Part shown: positions 25,939 through 35,172 of the stretch, piece after piece
How positions within the stretch are numbered: the stretch's first letter is position 1
Layout: each line of letters opens with the position of its first letter
Source of the DNA: Enterovibrio sp051650965
Lineage (GTDB): Bacteria; Pseudomonadota; Gammaproteobacteria; Enterobacterales; Vibrionaceae
DNA length: 64,000 nt
Direction: 5' to 3'
NCBI GenBank assembly: GCA_051650965.1
Contig: JBOFRL010000087.1
Location: 1 to 64,000 of the forward strand
The notes under the pieces: generated by a model
What the model was told of the DNA's origin: nothing
Seen by the model: the letters and a program-made list of their open reading frames with translations, nothing else
Database searches by the model: none
Program-made: the position numbers and the translations under genes

Positions 25939-27774
25939 ATGAATGACACTTTTAGTTTAACCGAAAAAGAGCTTGCGCTGCGGGCTCTTGATCAAGCTAC
26001 GCTCAACCGAATTTGGGCGCGCCTGATCTTGCAGGCGCTCTATCGTCAAGGCGTGCGCCATTTTTGCATCGCGCCAGGCTCGCGCTCCACGCCGCTCACT
26101 TTAGAGGCGCAGCGTCTGTCTGAGGAGCGCCCAGATGTTACTTTGCACGGCCATTTTGATGAGCGCGGCTTAGGATTTTTGGCGTTGGGGCTTGCTAAGG
26201 GGAGCTTGCAGCCGGTCGCGGTGATTGTCACCTCGGGCACGGCTGTGGCCAATTTGCTGCCGGCGGTCGCAGAGAGCGCTTTAACTGGTGAGCCTTTAAT
26301 TTTGCTTACGGCAGACAGGCCGTGTGACCAAATTCAGTGCGGCGCCAATCAAGCCATTGTGCAAACAAATATTTTTGGTGAGCAAGTGAGCGCAGCGCTT
26401 CATCTGCCCGCGCCTTCAATCGCCATTTCTCCCGCGTGGCTGCTCTCTACGCTTTCACAAAAGCTTGCCTTGCAGCAGCAACGTGGCGCAAGTTTGCACA
26501 TCAATTGTCCATACCCTGAGCCTTTATATGGCGCAGAGCATAGCGACGCGCATGCGCCAACGGCTGCTTACCTTGAGCCGGTCAGCGCTTGGCTAGCCGG
26601 TGACAAGCCCTATGTGACGTATTTGACGCCGCAGTCGCTGGATCAAGACGCGCTGCGGCAGCTGTGGCAGCCGCTTGCTGAGCAAAAAGGCATTGTGCTG
26701 ATCGGTAACGTTGGCGCGCATGAGCAGCCGGCGCTGTTAGCGCTGGCGCAAAAGCTCGGCTGGCCGGTTTTGTGCGATCCGCAGGCAGGACTTGCGAGCG
26801 CTCATGCTGGCTTTGATGGCTGGCTGCTGGACAGCGAGTGCCGCGAGCTGCTGCTGAGCGCGCAGTGCATTCTCCAGTTTGGTGCGCGGCTGGTTTCAAA
26901 GCGACTGGCGCAATTTTTGGCGCAGTTTCACGGCAATTATCTGCTGATCGCACCTTTTATGACGCAGCTTGATCCGCAGCACCATCACGCGGTGCGCATT
27001 TGCGCGCCTTGCGCTGAGGTGGCGCGCGCGCTGCTGCCTCTGGCGAAAACTCATATGTGGGCGCCGCAGCTAAAGCTGGCAAGTCAGCGCCATTTTGCCG
27101 CGGTAGAAAGAGTCTGTAAGCGCGCGCCGTTTTCGGAGCTAAGCGTAGCGCGCGCGCTGCCTGACTGGCTGCTGCCAGATACGTCGCTGTTTATCGGTAA
27201 CAGCTTGATCATTCGCCTGTTGGATCTTTGCGCAAAAATGACGTCGCGCGCGGTGTTTGCTAATCGCGGCGCCTCGGGTATTGACGGCTTGATTGCGACG
27301 GCAAGTGGCGTGGCGCGTGCTCGCGCTGCGTTGCGGCAAGGCCCACTGCTGTGCGTGCTTGGCGATCTGTCGGCGTTGTATGATTTGAATAGTCTTGCGC
27401 TGCTGCGTGATGAGCGTGCGCCGGTCATAGTGCTGGTGATCAACAACGATGGCGGCGGCATTTTTGATCTGCTGCCTGTGCCCGCGGCGCGCAAAGAGGC
27501 GCTCTATCGCATGGGGCATGAGCTCAATTTTGCCCACGCTGCGGCGCAATTTGCGCTGCCCTATTTTGCGCCGCGTTCATTGCCGCAAGCGCAAGAGCTG
27601 CTTGTGCAGGCGCAGCAAGCGGGCAAAAGCTGCGTGATTGAGATAATTACGCCGGCGGGCGAGGCTGGAAGGTTGATGCAATCGTTATTTAGCGAGCTGA
27701 AAAATGGGCGACTATTAGCGGCTGAAAGTGTGGGCGCAATGTCGCAGGCTGCGCTTGGTGAAAATGTTGATTGA
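25939..27774 (+). CDS. menD: SEPHCHC synthase MenD
   Basis: A 611-residue thiamine-diphosphate enzyme that joins 2-oxoglutarate and isochorismate (Stetter addition) to give SEPHCHC. The N-terminal Pyr domain has HFCIAPGSRSTPLTLEAQ and VTSGTAVANLLPAVAESALT, including the family glutamate region. The C-terminal PP domain has ANRGASGIDGLIATASGVA, LLCVLGDLSALYDLNSLAL (the GD- ThDP/Mg motif) and INNDGGGIFDLLP. It is slightly longer than E. coli MenD (556), mainly in the middle domain. It overlaps menH. Confidence 0.95.
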   Translation: MNDTFSLTEKELALRALDQATLNRIWARLILQALYRQGVRHFCIAPGSRSTPLTLEAQRLSEERPDVTLHGHFDERGLGFLALGLAKGSLQPVAVIVTSGTAVANLLPAVAESALTGEPLILLTADRPCDQIQCGANQAIVQTNIFGEQVSAALHLPAPSIAISPAWLLSTLSQKLALQQQRGASLHINCPYPEPLYGAEHSDAHAPTAAYLEPVSAWLAGDKPYVTYLTPQSLDQDALRQLWQPLAEQKGIVLIGNVGAHEQPALLALAQKLGWPVLCDPQAGLASAHAGFDGWLLDSECRELLLSAQCILQFGARLVSKRLAQFLAQFHGNYLLIAPFMTQLDPQHHHAVRICAPCAEVARALLPLAKTHMWAPQLKLASQRHFAAVERVCKRAPFSELSVARALPDWLLPDTSLFIGNSLIIRLLDLCAKMTSRAVFANRGASGIDGLIATASGVARARAALRQGPLLCVLGDLSALYDLNSLALLRDERAPVIVLVINNDGGGIFDLLPVPAARKEALYRMGHELNFAHAAAQFALPYFAPRSLPQAQELLVQAQQAGKSCVIEIITPAGEAGRLMQSLFSELKNGRLLAAESVGAMSQAALGENVD

Positions 27775-28594
27775 TCAAACGCTTAGCTACAGTTTGCACG
27801 GCAAAGTCGGTGCGCCAACCTTCATTTTTTTGCATGGATTTTTGGGAAGTAGCCGCGACTGGCAGTCGGTGATTGCGCAATTGCCGCAGTTTTACTGCAT
27901 TGCGCTTGATTTGCCAGGGCATGGCCGCAGTCGCCATATTCAAGCCGATGATTTTGTAACAGTTTGCGACCTGATTGCGCGCACGTTGGCGCAGTGTTTG
28001 CCAAGCGGCGCGCCCTGTTATTTAGTCGGTTATTCGCTGGGCGCGCGCCTTGCGATGCTGCTGCTCGCGCAGGATTTTTTGCAACAATTTGTTTTTCCTA
28101 AGGGCTCGCTACGCGGCGTGATTGTTGAAGGCGGCCACTTTGGACTGCAAAGCGCTCCTGAGCGCGCCGCGCGCTGGGACAACGATCTGGCGTGGGCGGC
28201 GCGTTTTAGCCGCGAGCCGCTTGAGCACGTGCTGCAAGATTGGTATTCGCAGCCAGTTTTTGCATCGCTAACGGCGGCTGCGCGCGCGCAATATTGTCAG
28301 CGCCGTCTCGACAACGATGGCGCCGTGCTTGCAAAGATCTTGCTTGCCACCTCGCTTGCCAAGCAGCCCGATCTGCGCGGCGCGTTGACCCGCAGCGCGC
28401 TGTCGTTGTACTATCTTTACGGTGAAAAAGATCTGAAATTTCAAGCAATAGCAAATGATTTTGGCTGCTACAGCCACATGATCCCCAATGCAGGACACAA
28501 TGCGCACGTCGATGATCCCGCCGCTTTTGCGCGCGAGCTTGTGCTTATTGCGTCGCGTTTGAATAGCGCTCAGCCGCCAAAGCTGCACAAATAG
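27764..28594 (+). CDS. menH: SHCHC synthase MenH (alpha/beta hydrolase)
   Basis: A 276-residue alpha/beta-hydrolase that eliminates pyruvate from SEPHCHC. The oxyanion region is IFLHGFLGSSRDW, the nucleophile elbow is LVGYSLGARLAM (Ser near residue 90), and the catalytic His is in NAGHNAHVDDPAAF. The chosen ATG lies inside the end of menD (11-base overlap), giving translational coupling. An in-frame extension to 27728 has no family support. Position between menD and menB supports MenH over other hydrolases. Confidence 0.92.
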   Translation: MLIDQTLSYSLHGKVGAPTFIFLHGFLGSSRDWQSVIAQLPQFYCIALDLPGHGRSRHIQADDFVTVCDLIARTLAQCLPSGAPCYLVGYSLGARLAMLLLAQDFLQQFVFPKGSLRGVIVEGGHFGLQSAPERAARWDNDLAWAARFSREPLEHVLQDWYSQPVFASLTAAARAQYCQRRLDNDGAVLAKILLATSLAKQPDLRGALTRSALSLYYLYGEKDLKFQAIANDFGCYSHMIPNAGHNAHVDDPAAFARELVLIASRLNSAQPPKLHK

Positions 28595-28631
28595 CGCCTT
28601 TGCACCGGTCAGTAACAAAGAGAGACTAAAA

Positions 28632-29498
28632 GTGGCAAGAACAGTTGGAATTAGCGAAGAAGAGTTGTACGCGCCGATAGAATGGCAAGATTGCTCGCAA
28701 GGGTTTAGTGACATTTTATATCACAAATCAAGTGAAGGCGTGGCGCGCATCACCATCAATCGTCCTGAGGTGCGTAACGCGTTTCGCCCGCAGACGGTCA
28801 ACGAGATGATAGAAGCGCTGCACGACGCGCGCTACGACGAAGATGTGGGTGTGATCATTTTGACCGGACAAGGTGAGCTGGCGTTTTGCTCGGGCGGCGA
28901 TCAATCTGTGCGTGGCGATAACGGTGGTTACCGCGACGACGAAGGCACGCATCATCTTAATGTACTTGATTTTCAACGACAAATTCGCACCTGTCCTAAA
29001 CCTGTGGTCGCAAGTGTTGCAGGCTACGCGGTCGGCGGTGGTCATGTATTACACATGATGTGCGATCTGACTATCGCTGCAGATAACGCGCAATTTGGCC
29101 AAACTGGCCCTAAAGTTGGCTCATTTGACGGCGGTTTTGGCGCATCTTACATGGCGCGCATTGTCGGGCAGAAAAAAGCGCGCGAAATTTGGTTCTTGTG
29201 CCGTTTTTACGACGCAAACGAAGCGCTAGATATGGGACTGGTCAACCATGTAGTGCCGCTGGCTGAGCTTGAGCGCGAGACTGTGCGCTGGTGTCGCGAA
29301 ATGTTGCAGCACAGCCCGATTGCTTTGCGCTGTCTGAAAGCTGCGCTGAATGCCGATTGCGATGGCCAAGCGGGGCTGCAAGAGCTTGCTGGCAACGCGA
29401 CGATGCTCTTTTATATGACGCAAGAAGGGCAAGAGGGACGCAATGCATTTAATGAAAAGCGTCGTCCAGATTTCAAAAAGTTTCGGCGCAATCCGTAA
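28632..29498 (+). CDS. menB: 1,4-dihydroxy-2-naphthoyl-CoA synthase MenB
   Basis: A 288-residue crotonase-fold enzyme that closes the second ring of the naphthoquinone. Family marks include ITINRPEVRNAFRPQTVNEM, FCSGGDQSVRGDNGGY, ASVAGYAVGGGHVLHMMCDL, TGPKVGSFDGGFG and GRNAFNEKRRPDF at the C-terminus. The GTG start follows AGAGAC and gives the E. coli-like N-terminus. menC begins 9 bases after the stop. Confidence 0.97.
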   Translation: MARTVGISEEELYAPIEWQDCSQGFSDILYHKSSEGVARITINRPEVRNAFRPQTVNEMIEALHDARYDEDVGVIILTGQGELAFCSGGDQSVRGDNGGYRDDEGTHHLNVLDFQRQIRTCPKPVVASVAGYAVGGGHVLHMMCDLTIAADNAQFGQTGPKVGSFDGGFGASYMARIVGQKKAREIWFLCRFYDANEALDMGLVNHVVPLAELERETVRWCREMLQHSPIALRCLKAALNADCDGQAGLQELAGNATMLFYMTQEGQEGRNAFNEKRRPDFKKFRRNP

Positions 29499-29507
29499 GT
29501 GAACATT

Positions 29508-30494
29508 ATGAAGCATGCCACGTTATACCGATATCGTCTGCCGATGGACAGCGGCGTGATCTTGCGCGAGCAGCGCTTAACGCATCGCGAAGGGCTGCTG
29601 CTTGAGCTTGTTGCAGGCGGACGGCGCGCCCTTGGCGAAGTGGCGCCGCTCGCCGGATTTAGCGCAGAAAGCCTTGAGTCGGCGCAGGCGCAGCTGCTCC
29701 CTTTGCTCACGCGTTGGACGCAGGGCGAAGAAAGCGCACAGCTTTTGCAAGAGGCGAGTTTGCCGTCGGTTGCCTTTGGCCTGTCGATGGCGTTTGCTGA
29801 GCTTGAGCTGCCTGACGGTTTGCCTAAAGCGGGCAATTTTCAAACTGCGCCGCTGTGCAGTGGTGACCCCGACGAGGTGCTGATTGCGCTTGCCGATCAA
29901 GCCGCGCCGCTTGCCAAAATCAAAGTCGGCCTTTACGAGCCGATCCGCGATGGTTTAACGGTCAGTATGCTTTTAGACGCCATCCCGCAGCTCAAGCTGC
30001 GCCTCGACGCCAACCGGCAGTGGAGCTTGGCTAAAGCGCTCAAATTTGCGAGTTTTTTGACGCCTGAGCAGCGCGCGCGCATCGATTTTATTGAAGAGCC
30101 TTGTTTTGATAGTGCCCAAAGCGTTGAATTTTCTGCGCAAACGGGCATTGCGCTGGCGTGGGATGAAAGCTTGCGCGATGGCACTTTTTCTTGGGACGCG
30201 CCTCATTTGGCAGCCGTCGTCATCAAGCCCACGTTAACAGGCTCGCTTGCTGACGTGCAAGCGCTGGTGGCCAAAGCGCATCAGCTTGGCAAGCAGGCTG
30301 TGATCAGCTCAAGTTTTGAGTCAAGCGTGGGATTGTGCCAGCTGGCGCGCCTTGCCGCGTGGCTGACCCCTGATGTGACCCCAGGACTTGATACGCTCTC
30401 GCTATTTGCTGCGCAGCTTGAAAACGCGTGGCCTGAGAGTAAGCTGCCGCTGCAAACGTTAAACGACTGCGAAAAATTGTGGCAAAGCGCTTAA
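29508..30494 (+). CDS. menC: o-Succinylbenzoate synthase MenC
   Basis: A 328-residue enolase-superfamily dehydratase making o-succinylbenzoate from SHCHC. It matches E. coli MenC: the catalytic Lys is in AKIKVGLYEPIRDG, metal-binding Asp and Glu are in LRLDANRQWSLAKAL and IDFIEEPCF, and the second Lys is in VVIKPTLTGSLADVQ. The ATG at 29508 aligns with the E. coli start (YRYRLPMDSGVILREQR); a GTG at 29499 would add three residues. It overlaps menE by 16 bases. Confidence 0.95.
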   Translation: MKHATLYRYRLPMDSGVILREQRLTHREGLLLELVAGGRRALGEVAPLAGFSAESLESAQAQLLPLLTRWTQGEESAQLLQEASLPSVAFGLSMAFAELELPDGLPKAGNFQTAPLCSGDPDEVLIALADQAAPLAKIKVGLYEPIRDGLTVSMLLDAIPQLKLRLDANRQWSLAKALKFASFLTPEQRARIDFIEEPCFDSAQSVEFSAQTGIALAWDESLRDGTFSWDAPHLAAVVIKPTLTGSLADVQALVAKAHQLGKQAVISSSFESSVGLCQLARLAAWLTPDVTPGLDTLSLFAAQLENAWPESKLPLQTLNDCEKLWQSA

Positions 30495-31945
30495 AGTTCA
30501 ATGACTTTCCGTGGCGCCACTGGTGCGCCATGGCCGCGTCTCGCACTGCGCTGGTGCTAGGAAATGGCGCGCTGGCACAAACCATTAGCTGGCAGCAACT
30601 TGCTAGGGACGTTGATCTGCTCGCCCCTTTTTTCGCAAAGTTTAAAAACGAAATGCTTTCACAGCGAGCAAACGCGCCGCGCGCACAGCGCTTATGCAGC
30701 GTTGTTTTTCCCGCCCAAGATGATCGTTATCTGCTGCTAATTACACTGCTTGCGGCGTGGCAGCAAGGCGTCGCGACCTTTTTGCTCAACCCAAGTTTTA
30801 GCGAGGCAAGAGCGCAGCAGATCACAGAGCACGCGGGCGCAGTTACGCTGTGCGACGCGCAGTGGCAGCAGCTGCGCGCTTTGTTGCAGTGTAAAACTTC
30901 ATCTGCGTCAACTTTTGCTACGAAAATTTCCACTACGATAAGCAGCGCGCCGCCTGCACGCTCAAGCGCTTTTTGTGCCAAGCAAGTGCTGACGTTAACC
31001 CACACTTCTGGCTCAAGTGGCGAGCCCAAAATTGTGGCGCACGCGATGCAGCAGCATTTAGCCAGCGCCGCAGGCCTGTTGCAGCGCCTTGCGTTTGGCC
31101 AAGATGATTGCTGGCTGCTCAGTTTGCCGCTGTTTCATATCTCGGGACTTGCTATCGTGTGGCGCTGGCTTAGCGTTGGCGCGACGCTCAAACTTGCTGA
31201 TTGCAGCGGCGCCAATTTATTGACCGCTTTAGATGGCGCAACGCACGCTTCGCTGGTACCAACGCAGCTGCAAACGCTGCTCGACCAAAAAGCCATTCCG
31301 GCATCGTTAAACACGGTGCTGTTGGGCGGCGCGCAAATTCCGCAAAAATTGGTCACGCAGGCGCAGCAGCAGGGGCTTAGTTGTTGGTGCGGCTACGGCA
31401 TGACGGAGATGGGCTCGACGGTGACGGCAAAGCGCGCGGATCCGCTGTTTTCTGTGGGCGTGGCGCTGCCGCTGCGCAAAGTGCGCTTGACGGGGCGCGG
31501 CGAGGTACAGGTGCGCGGCCCTTGTTTGGCGAAAGGTTATGTCAAACGTGGCGTGCTAAAGCCGTTTCGCGGCTGGTTTGCGACTAAAGATCGCGCGCAG
31601 CGTCTGCCTAATGGCGAGCTTGTGATCTTAGGCCGGCGCGACGAGCAATTTATCTGCGGCGGCGAAAATGTGCAGCCGGAGGTGGTGGAGCGTGTGCTTA
31701 GGCAATGTTGTGGCGTGCAGCAGGTGTTTGTTGTGCCGGTGGCTCATCCGCGTTGGGGGCAGGTTGGCGCCGCTTTAGTGCAGGGGCGTGTAGACGAAGC
31801 AGCATTTTTCGCCTTTGCCAAAGAGAGATTGCCGGCCTTTGAGCGCCCGCATTATCTGTTGCCTATCCCTGAGGACTTGCTGCCTATCAACGGCAAAGTG
31901 TCGCGCCAAGCCTTAAAGCAATGGGCCGCTTTGCAGTTAGCGTGA
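30479..31945 (+). CDS. menE: o-Succinylbenzoate-CoA ligase MenE
   Basis: A 488-residue ANL-family ligase that adenylates o-succinylbenzoate and transfers it to CoA. The P-loop is TLTHTSGSSGEPKIVAHAM. Later motifs are CGYGMTEMGSTVTAK (A5), TKDRAQRLPNGELVILGRRD (A7 Asp/A8 hinge) and LLPINGKVSRQALKQWA (A10 Lys). The GTG start lies within menC and gives the N-terminus NDFPWRHW, as in E. coli MenE. It ends the operon. MenA, the thioesterase and UbiE are not in the window, as is usual. Confidence 0.94.
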   Translation: MAKRLKFNDFPWRHWCAMAASRTALVLGNGALAQTISWQQLARDVDLLAPFFAKFKNEMLSQRANAPRAQRLCSVVFPAQDDRYLLLITLLAAWQQGVATFLLNPSFSEARAQQITEHAGAVTLCDAQWQQLRALLQCKTSSASTFATKISTTISSAPPARSSAFCAKQVLTLTHTSGSSGEPKIVAHAMQQHLASAAGLLQRLAFGQDDCWLLSLPLFHISGLAIVWRWLSVGATLKLADCSGANLLTALDGATHASLVPTQLQTLLDQKAIPASLNTVLLGGAQIPQKLVTQAQQQGLSCWCGYGMTEMGSTVTAKRADPLFSVGVALPLRKVRLTGRGEVQVRGPCLAKGYVKRGVLKPFRGWFATKDRAQRLPNGELVILGRRDEQFICGGENVQPEVVERVLRQCCGVQQVFVVPVAHPRWGQVGAALVQGRVDEAAFFAFAKERLPAFERPHYLLPIPEDLLPINGKVSRQALKQWAALQLA

Positions 31946-31979
31946 CGGCTCGTTGATAAAATACGGCTAAAAGCTGCGA

Positions 31980-32390
31980 TCAGTAGCGAAAGCGGTTGTT
32001 ATTGCTCGCTGAGATCTGCGCGTTGTAAGTCCAAAAATCGTAGATAATGCCAAGAAAACATAAGCCAAACGTGCACAGGTATAATAGGCCAGTAAACCAC
32101 TTGCCAATGTACATGCGGTGAAAGCCTAAAAAGCCAAAGAAAGTCAATAAGATCCAGCCAAGGGTGTAATCTTTTGGGCCAGATGTGAAACGGTAGTCGG
32201 CTTCTCTATCCATGGATGGGATCAAAAAAAGGTCGATGATCCAACCAATTCCAAGCAGGCCAAAAGTAAAAAGCCAGATGGTGCCAGAAACGGGTTTTCC
32301 AAAATAAAAGCGGTGAGCACCTAGAAAGCCAAAGATCCACAGAATATAACCAATTGTTTTGCTGTGGGTATCTCTCATAAAGCTTGACAT
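31980..32390 (-). CDS. Double TM2-domain membrane protein
   Basis: A 136-residue inner-membrane protein with two TM2 domains in tandem. Each has the glycine-rich turn followed by a second helix: LGAHRFYFGKPVSGTIWLFT with GIGWIIDLFL, and FLGFHRMYIGKWFTGLLYL with FLGIIYDFWT. TM2 proteins lack a known common function. The ATG has AGGAG five bases upstream on the minus strand. It converges with menE and stands alone. Confidence 0.85.
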   Translation of the reverse strand: MSSFMRDTHSKTIGYILWIFGFLGAHRFYFGKPVSGTIWLFTFGLLGIGWIIDLFLIPSMDREADYRFTSGPKDYTLGWILLTFFGFLGFHRMYIGKWFTGLLYLCTFGLCFLGIIYDFWTYNAQISASNNNRFRY

Positions 32391-32554
32391 ATGACTCCTT
32401 GCTCCTTTTTGAACGCTGATCGGTGCGCTTTTTGATCACGCAAGCTTTGTAACAGGTGCGTGGCTTGAATTCTTGCTGGTAAAAATGGGTATTACTCGCA
32501 CAGGGAAATTGTAATGGAAAATTGGGCAGCTGTAACCTGCTGAGGTTGTGCCGC

Positions 32555-32582
32555 TTGACTTTTTATTGCCCCTCTCTAGGAT
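32555..32582 (+). promoter_or_regulatory. Sigma-70 promoter of the Tim44-like gene
   Basis: TTGACT (32555-32560), a 16-base spacer and TAGGAT (32577-32582), 50 bases before the start codon. Confidence 0.6.
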
Positions 32583-32632
32583 AGGAAAAGCTAATTTTGG
32601 CTTGAAAGCTTGTAATAGGGTAATGAAAAGCT

Positions 32633-33601
32633 ATGAAACGTTTTCTTTCGATTTTTTCTTTGATCTTCATGGTGATGGTGGCATCACCGGTCGTGGATGC
32701 CAAAAAATTTGGCGGCGGCGGAAGTGCGGGAAGAAGCTTTAAAACAGCGCCTGCGCCAACTAAGAGCCCCGCTGGCGCGCAAAACGACGCGAGCAAAAGT
32801 CAAACACAGCCCAATACGGCGCCGAAAAGCGACTCGAAGAAGGGCTTGCTTGGCGGGATCCTTGGCGGCGTGTTGGCCGGTGGCCTTTTTGCCGCGCTTT
32901 TTAGCGGTTTAGGTGGCGGCTCATCGTTGCTAGGTCTGCTTGCTTTTATCGCGGTAGCCGTAGGACTGTTTGTATTGTTTAAAAAGCGCACGGGAGCGCG
33001 TTCGCAGCCAAATAGCAGCGCGAGCGGTTTTGCCGATGCAACGCCAGCGTACGCTGCAGCTGCGGCCGGTGCGACTGCGCAGCCACAACCACAGCAAGAG
33101 CCACAGCCATCTGCTGCGCAATTTTCTCAGCAAGCGACAGCTGAGGCCGCGCAAGCAACCTCTGCAGCAAGCAGCGCAGGATTTACGCAGGGCGGATTTG
33201 CTGCTGCCGAGCCAGAAGTGCCGCACAATTTGCCTGCAAGTTTTGATGCCGACGCCTTTGTCAATGGCGCGCGCGAGCATTACCGCATCCTGCAAAAAGC
33301 TTGGGATAACAATCAGTTCGAAACTATCAAAGAGTACGTTTCTCCTGAGCTGTACACCTTCTTAGTGGCAGAGCGCGCGAAAAGCCCTGCGCAGCAAACA
33401 AGCGAAGTGCTGTTTGTCGATGCACAAATTGTGCGCGCGGACTACGACGATAAGGTTGCGCAGATCAGCCTGCAATTTAGCGGCCGCTATCGCGACATCA
33501 CTATGCAAGAAGAGTCAGCGATTGCCGATCTGTGGCACTTAGAGCGCAAACTTGGCGAGCCAAACGCGCCATGGCTAATTATTGGTATTGAAAACAGCTA
33601 A
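32633..33601 (+). CDS. Tim44-like domain protein with Gly-rich region and membrane anchor
   Basis: A 322-residue protein. It has an N-terminal signal sequence (RFLSIFSLIFMVMVASPVVD), a Gly/Ala/Pro/Ser linker with GLLGGILGGVLAGG and a hydrophobic segment near residues 95-118 (LLGLLAFIAVAVGLFVLF). A Gln/Ala/Pro linker follows. The C-terminal Tim44-like domain (about 205-322) contains FVNGAREHYRILQKAWDNNQ, YVSPELYTFLVAE and DLWHLERKLGEPNAPWLI. Bacterial members are common and poorly characterised; the mitochondrial role of Tim44 does not carry over directly. It is transcribed alone. Confidence 0.83.
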   Translation: MKRFLSIFSLIFMVMVASPVVDAKKFGGGGSAGRSFKTAPAPTKSPAGAQNDASKSQTQPNTAPKSDSKKGLLGGILGGVLAGGLFAALFSGLGGGSSLLGLLAFIAVAVGLFVLFKKRTGARSQPNSSASGFADATPAYAAAAAGATAQPQPQQEPQPSAAQFSQQATAEAAQATSAASSAGFTQGGFAAAEPEVPHNLPASFDADAFVNGAREHYRILQKAWDNNQFETIKEYVSPELYTFLVAERAKSPAQQTSEVLFVDAQIVRADYDDKVAQISLQFSGRYRDITMQEESAIADLWHLERKLGEPNAPWLIIGIENS

Positions 33602-33631
33602 TTAGCGAATATTGGTCAAGCAAGCCAGCAC

Positions 33632-33835
33632 CTACGCGGTTGATGGATCTGCATCAGCCCGCTTGTGAGTAGGTTGCTGCGCTTGCTGCTTTTTTTTCAG
33701 ATCTTGCGTCACAATCGCCAGTGCTTCTAACGCCGTTTCGGTATCAATATTATTAATTTCAATCAGATAGATAAGATCGACCGCCAATTTTATTTTGTCC
33801 TCGGCGTCCGCTAATGGGGTGCTATTTGTTGTCAT
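33632..33835 (-). CDS. ybaM: YbaM, small DUF2496 protein
   Basis: A 67-residue protein whose core KIKLAVDLIYLIEINNID and ETALEALAIVTQDL matches E. coli YbaM (VKLAVDLIVLLEENQI and LRALDIVKRDYEKK). Function is unknown. Its ATG overlaps the end of priC by 14 bases, the same priC-ybaM pair as in E. coli, which supports the assignment. The C-terminal tail is Gln/Lys-rich and variable. Confidence 0.85.
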   Translation of the reverse strand: MTTNSTPLADAEDKIKLAVDLIYLIEINNIDTETALEALAIVTQDLKKKQQAQQPTHKRADADPSTA

Positions 33836-34382
33836 TTTTCTCCCGTTGTTTTCTTAAAAAAACTGCCATCTTGACTTCTAATTCTTTGCGCGCGTTTTGA
33901 CAGCGCTCTAGCCGCCCGCGGGTGGTCGCAATGTAGAGCAGCCATTGCTGCTGCATTTCCGGCTGGCAAACCTTGAGCTGCTGACTTGCACCATCGATCA
34001 CCGCGAGCAGCTCATGCTCCCACTTTTGATGTTGAATGATCTCTTCACGCAAACTTTTAGTGCAGGCACGCTTGCGCGGCGGCTTGGCTGGCGCATTGAG
34101 CATGCTTGGCGCAAGCAAAACTCGCTGTAATAAATTGATTTGATTAAATAAACGCTGGCAGAGATGCTCAGTACTTGCCACCGAATGGTGAAACTGGCTG
34201 TGTGTGGCGAGCTGTTTGACCAAATTTTGCGTTTCATGCACATAAGGCGTGAGAGTTCTAGCCCTGCAATGAAAATTTTCTTGGCTAAACAGCGGCGCAA
34301 GTTGCACGCCGCGCTGCAGGTCGATTTGCTGCGCCTTTTTGGCAAAGTGCTGCAATCTCTGCGCTAACTCATTTAGATCCAT
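33822..34382 (-). CDS. priC: PriC, primosomal replication protein N''
   Basis: A 186-residue helical protein that reloads DnaB at stalled forks through SSB, independently of PriA-PriB. It aligns with E. coli PriC (175 residues): an N-terminal helical half ending in QLATHSQ, then the conserved ALL/basic region IIQHQKWEHELLAVIDGA, and a C-terminal helix LERCQNARKELEVKMAVFL. The ATG is used; the TTG before it is less likely. It follows the TSUP permease by 3 bases and overlaps ybaM. Confidence 0.85.
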   Translation of the reverse strand: MDLNELAQRLQHFAKKAQQIDLQRGVQLAPLFSQENFHCRARTLTPYVHETQNLVKQLATHSQFHHSVASTEHLCQRLFNQINLLQRVLLAPSMLNAPAKPPRKRACTKSLREEIIQHQKWEHELLAVIDGASQQLKVCQPEMQQQWLLYIATTRGRLERCQNARKELEVKMAVFLRKQREKNDNK

Positions 34383-34385
34383 CAA

Positions 34386-35159
34386 CTAAAACCACGCCTG
34401 ATAGGCCAATTTGATAGCTAGCACCATGACCACGGTGATAAAAATTGGGCGGATAAATTTGGCGCCAAAACGGATTGCCGAGCGCGCGCCAAGGTAGGCG
34501 CCGCACATTAAGCAGGCTCCCATCAGCAGGCCGAGCGGCCAATAGACGTGGCCTAAAATGATGAATGTGGCTAATGAGGCGATATTGCTGGTGAAATTCA
34601 TCGCTTTAGCAAGCCCAGACGCAATCAGCATGTTGAGTTTGTACATCGACATTGCGATAACGACCCAAAATGCGCCAGTGCCAGGGCCTGCCATGCCATC
34701 GTAAAAACCGAGCGCTAAGCCTTGTCCCCACTGTTTTTGTTTCAAATAGCGATCGCCTTCTGGTAACGCATTGCTGTCATTATTAATTTGCGGCTGCAGC
34801 AAGGTGTAAATCGCAGTTGCGACAATCACCAGCGGCAGAATTTTTTCCAGCCATTGGGTGGGAATTTGATCGACAAACAGGGTGCCGATGATGGCGCCAA
34901 GTAAGGTAGCTAAAAATGCGTGCAGCCAAAAGTGCGGCGAAAACAATTTCTTGCGATAGTAGGTGTAAGCGGCGGTCGCGCTAGCAAATGTGGCGGCCAG
35001 TTTATTGGTGCCAAGCGCTAAATGTGCGGGCAGGCCAAAAGAGAGCAGCGCCGGCACTGTTAGCATGCCGCCACCGCCCGCGACTGCGTCTACAAAACCT
35101 GCAATAAAAGCAATGCTTGCAAGCATAATTAAACTGCTGGGTTCAAATAATTCAAACAT
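34386..35159 (-). CDS. TSUP (TauE/SafE/YfcA) family permease
   Basis: A 257-residue protein with seven to eight membrane helices. The family marks are AGFVDAVAGGGGMLTVPALL near the N-terminus, LGTNKLAATFASATAAYTYY, and the second-half repeat GFYDGMAGPGTGAFWVVIAM. TSUP members move sulfite, sulfoacetate or similar anions; YfcA itself is linked to putrescine/cell-density phenotypes, so no substrate is assigned. The ATG at 35159 is chosen; a TTG at 35180 would overlap dinG. It sits between dinG and priC on the same strand and is probably co-transcribed. Confidence 0.85.
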   Translation of the reverse strand: MFELFEPSSLIMLASIAFIAGFVDAVAGGGGMLTVPALLSFGLPAHLALGTNKLAATFASATAAYTYYRKKLFSPHFWLHAFLATLLGAIIGTLFVDQIPTQWLEKILPLVIVATAIYTLLQPQINNDSNALPEGDRYLKQKQWGQGLALGFYDGMAGPGTGAFWVVIAMSMYKLNMLIASGLAKAMNFTSNIASLATFIILGHVYWPLGLLMGACLMCGAYLGARSAIRFGAKFIRPIFITVVMVLAIKLAYQAWF

Positions 35160-35172
35160 ATAGACGATGGCC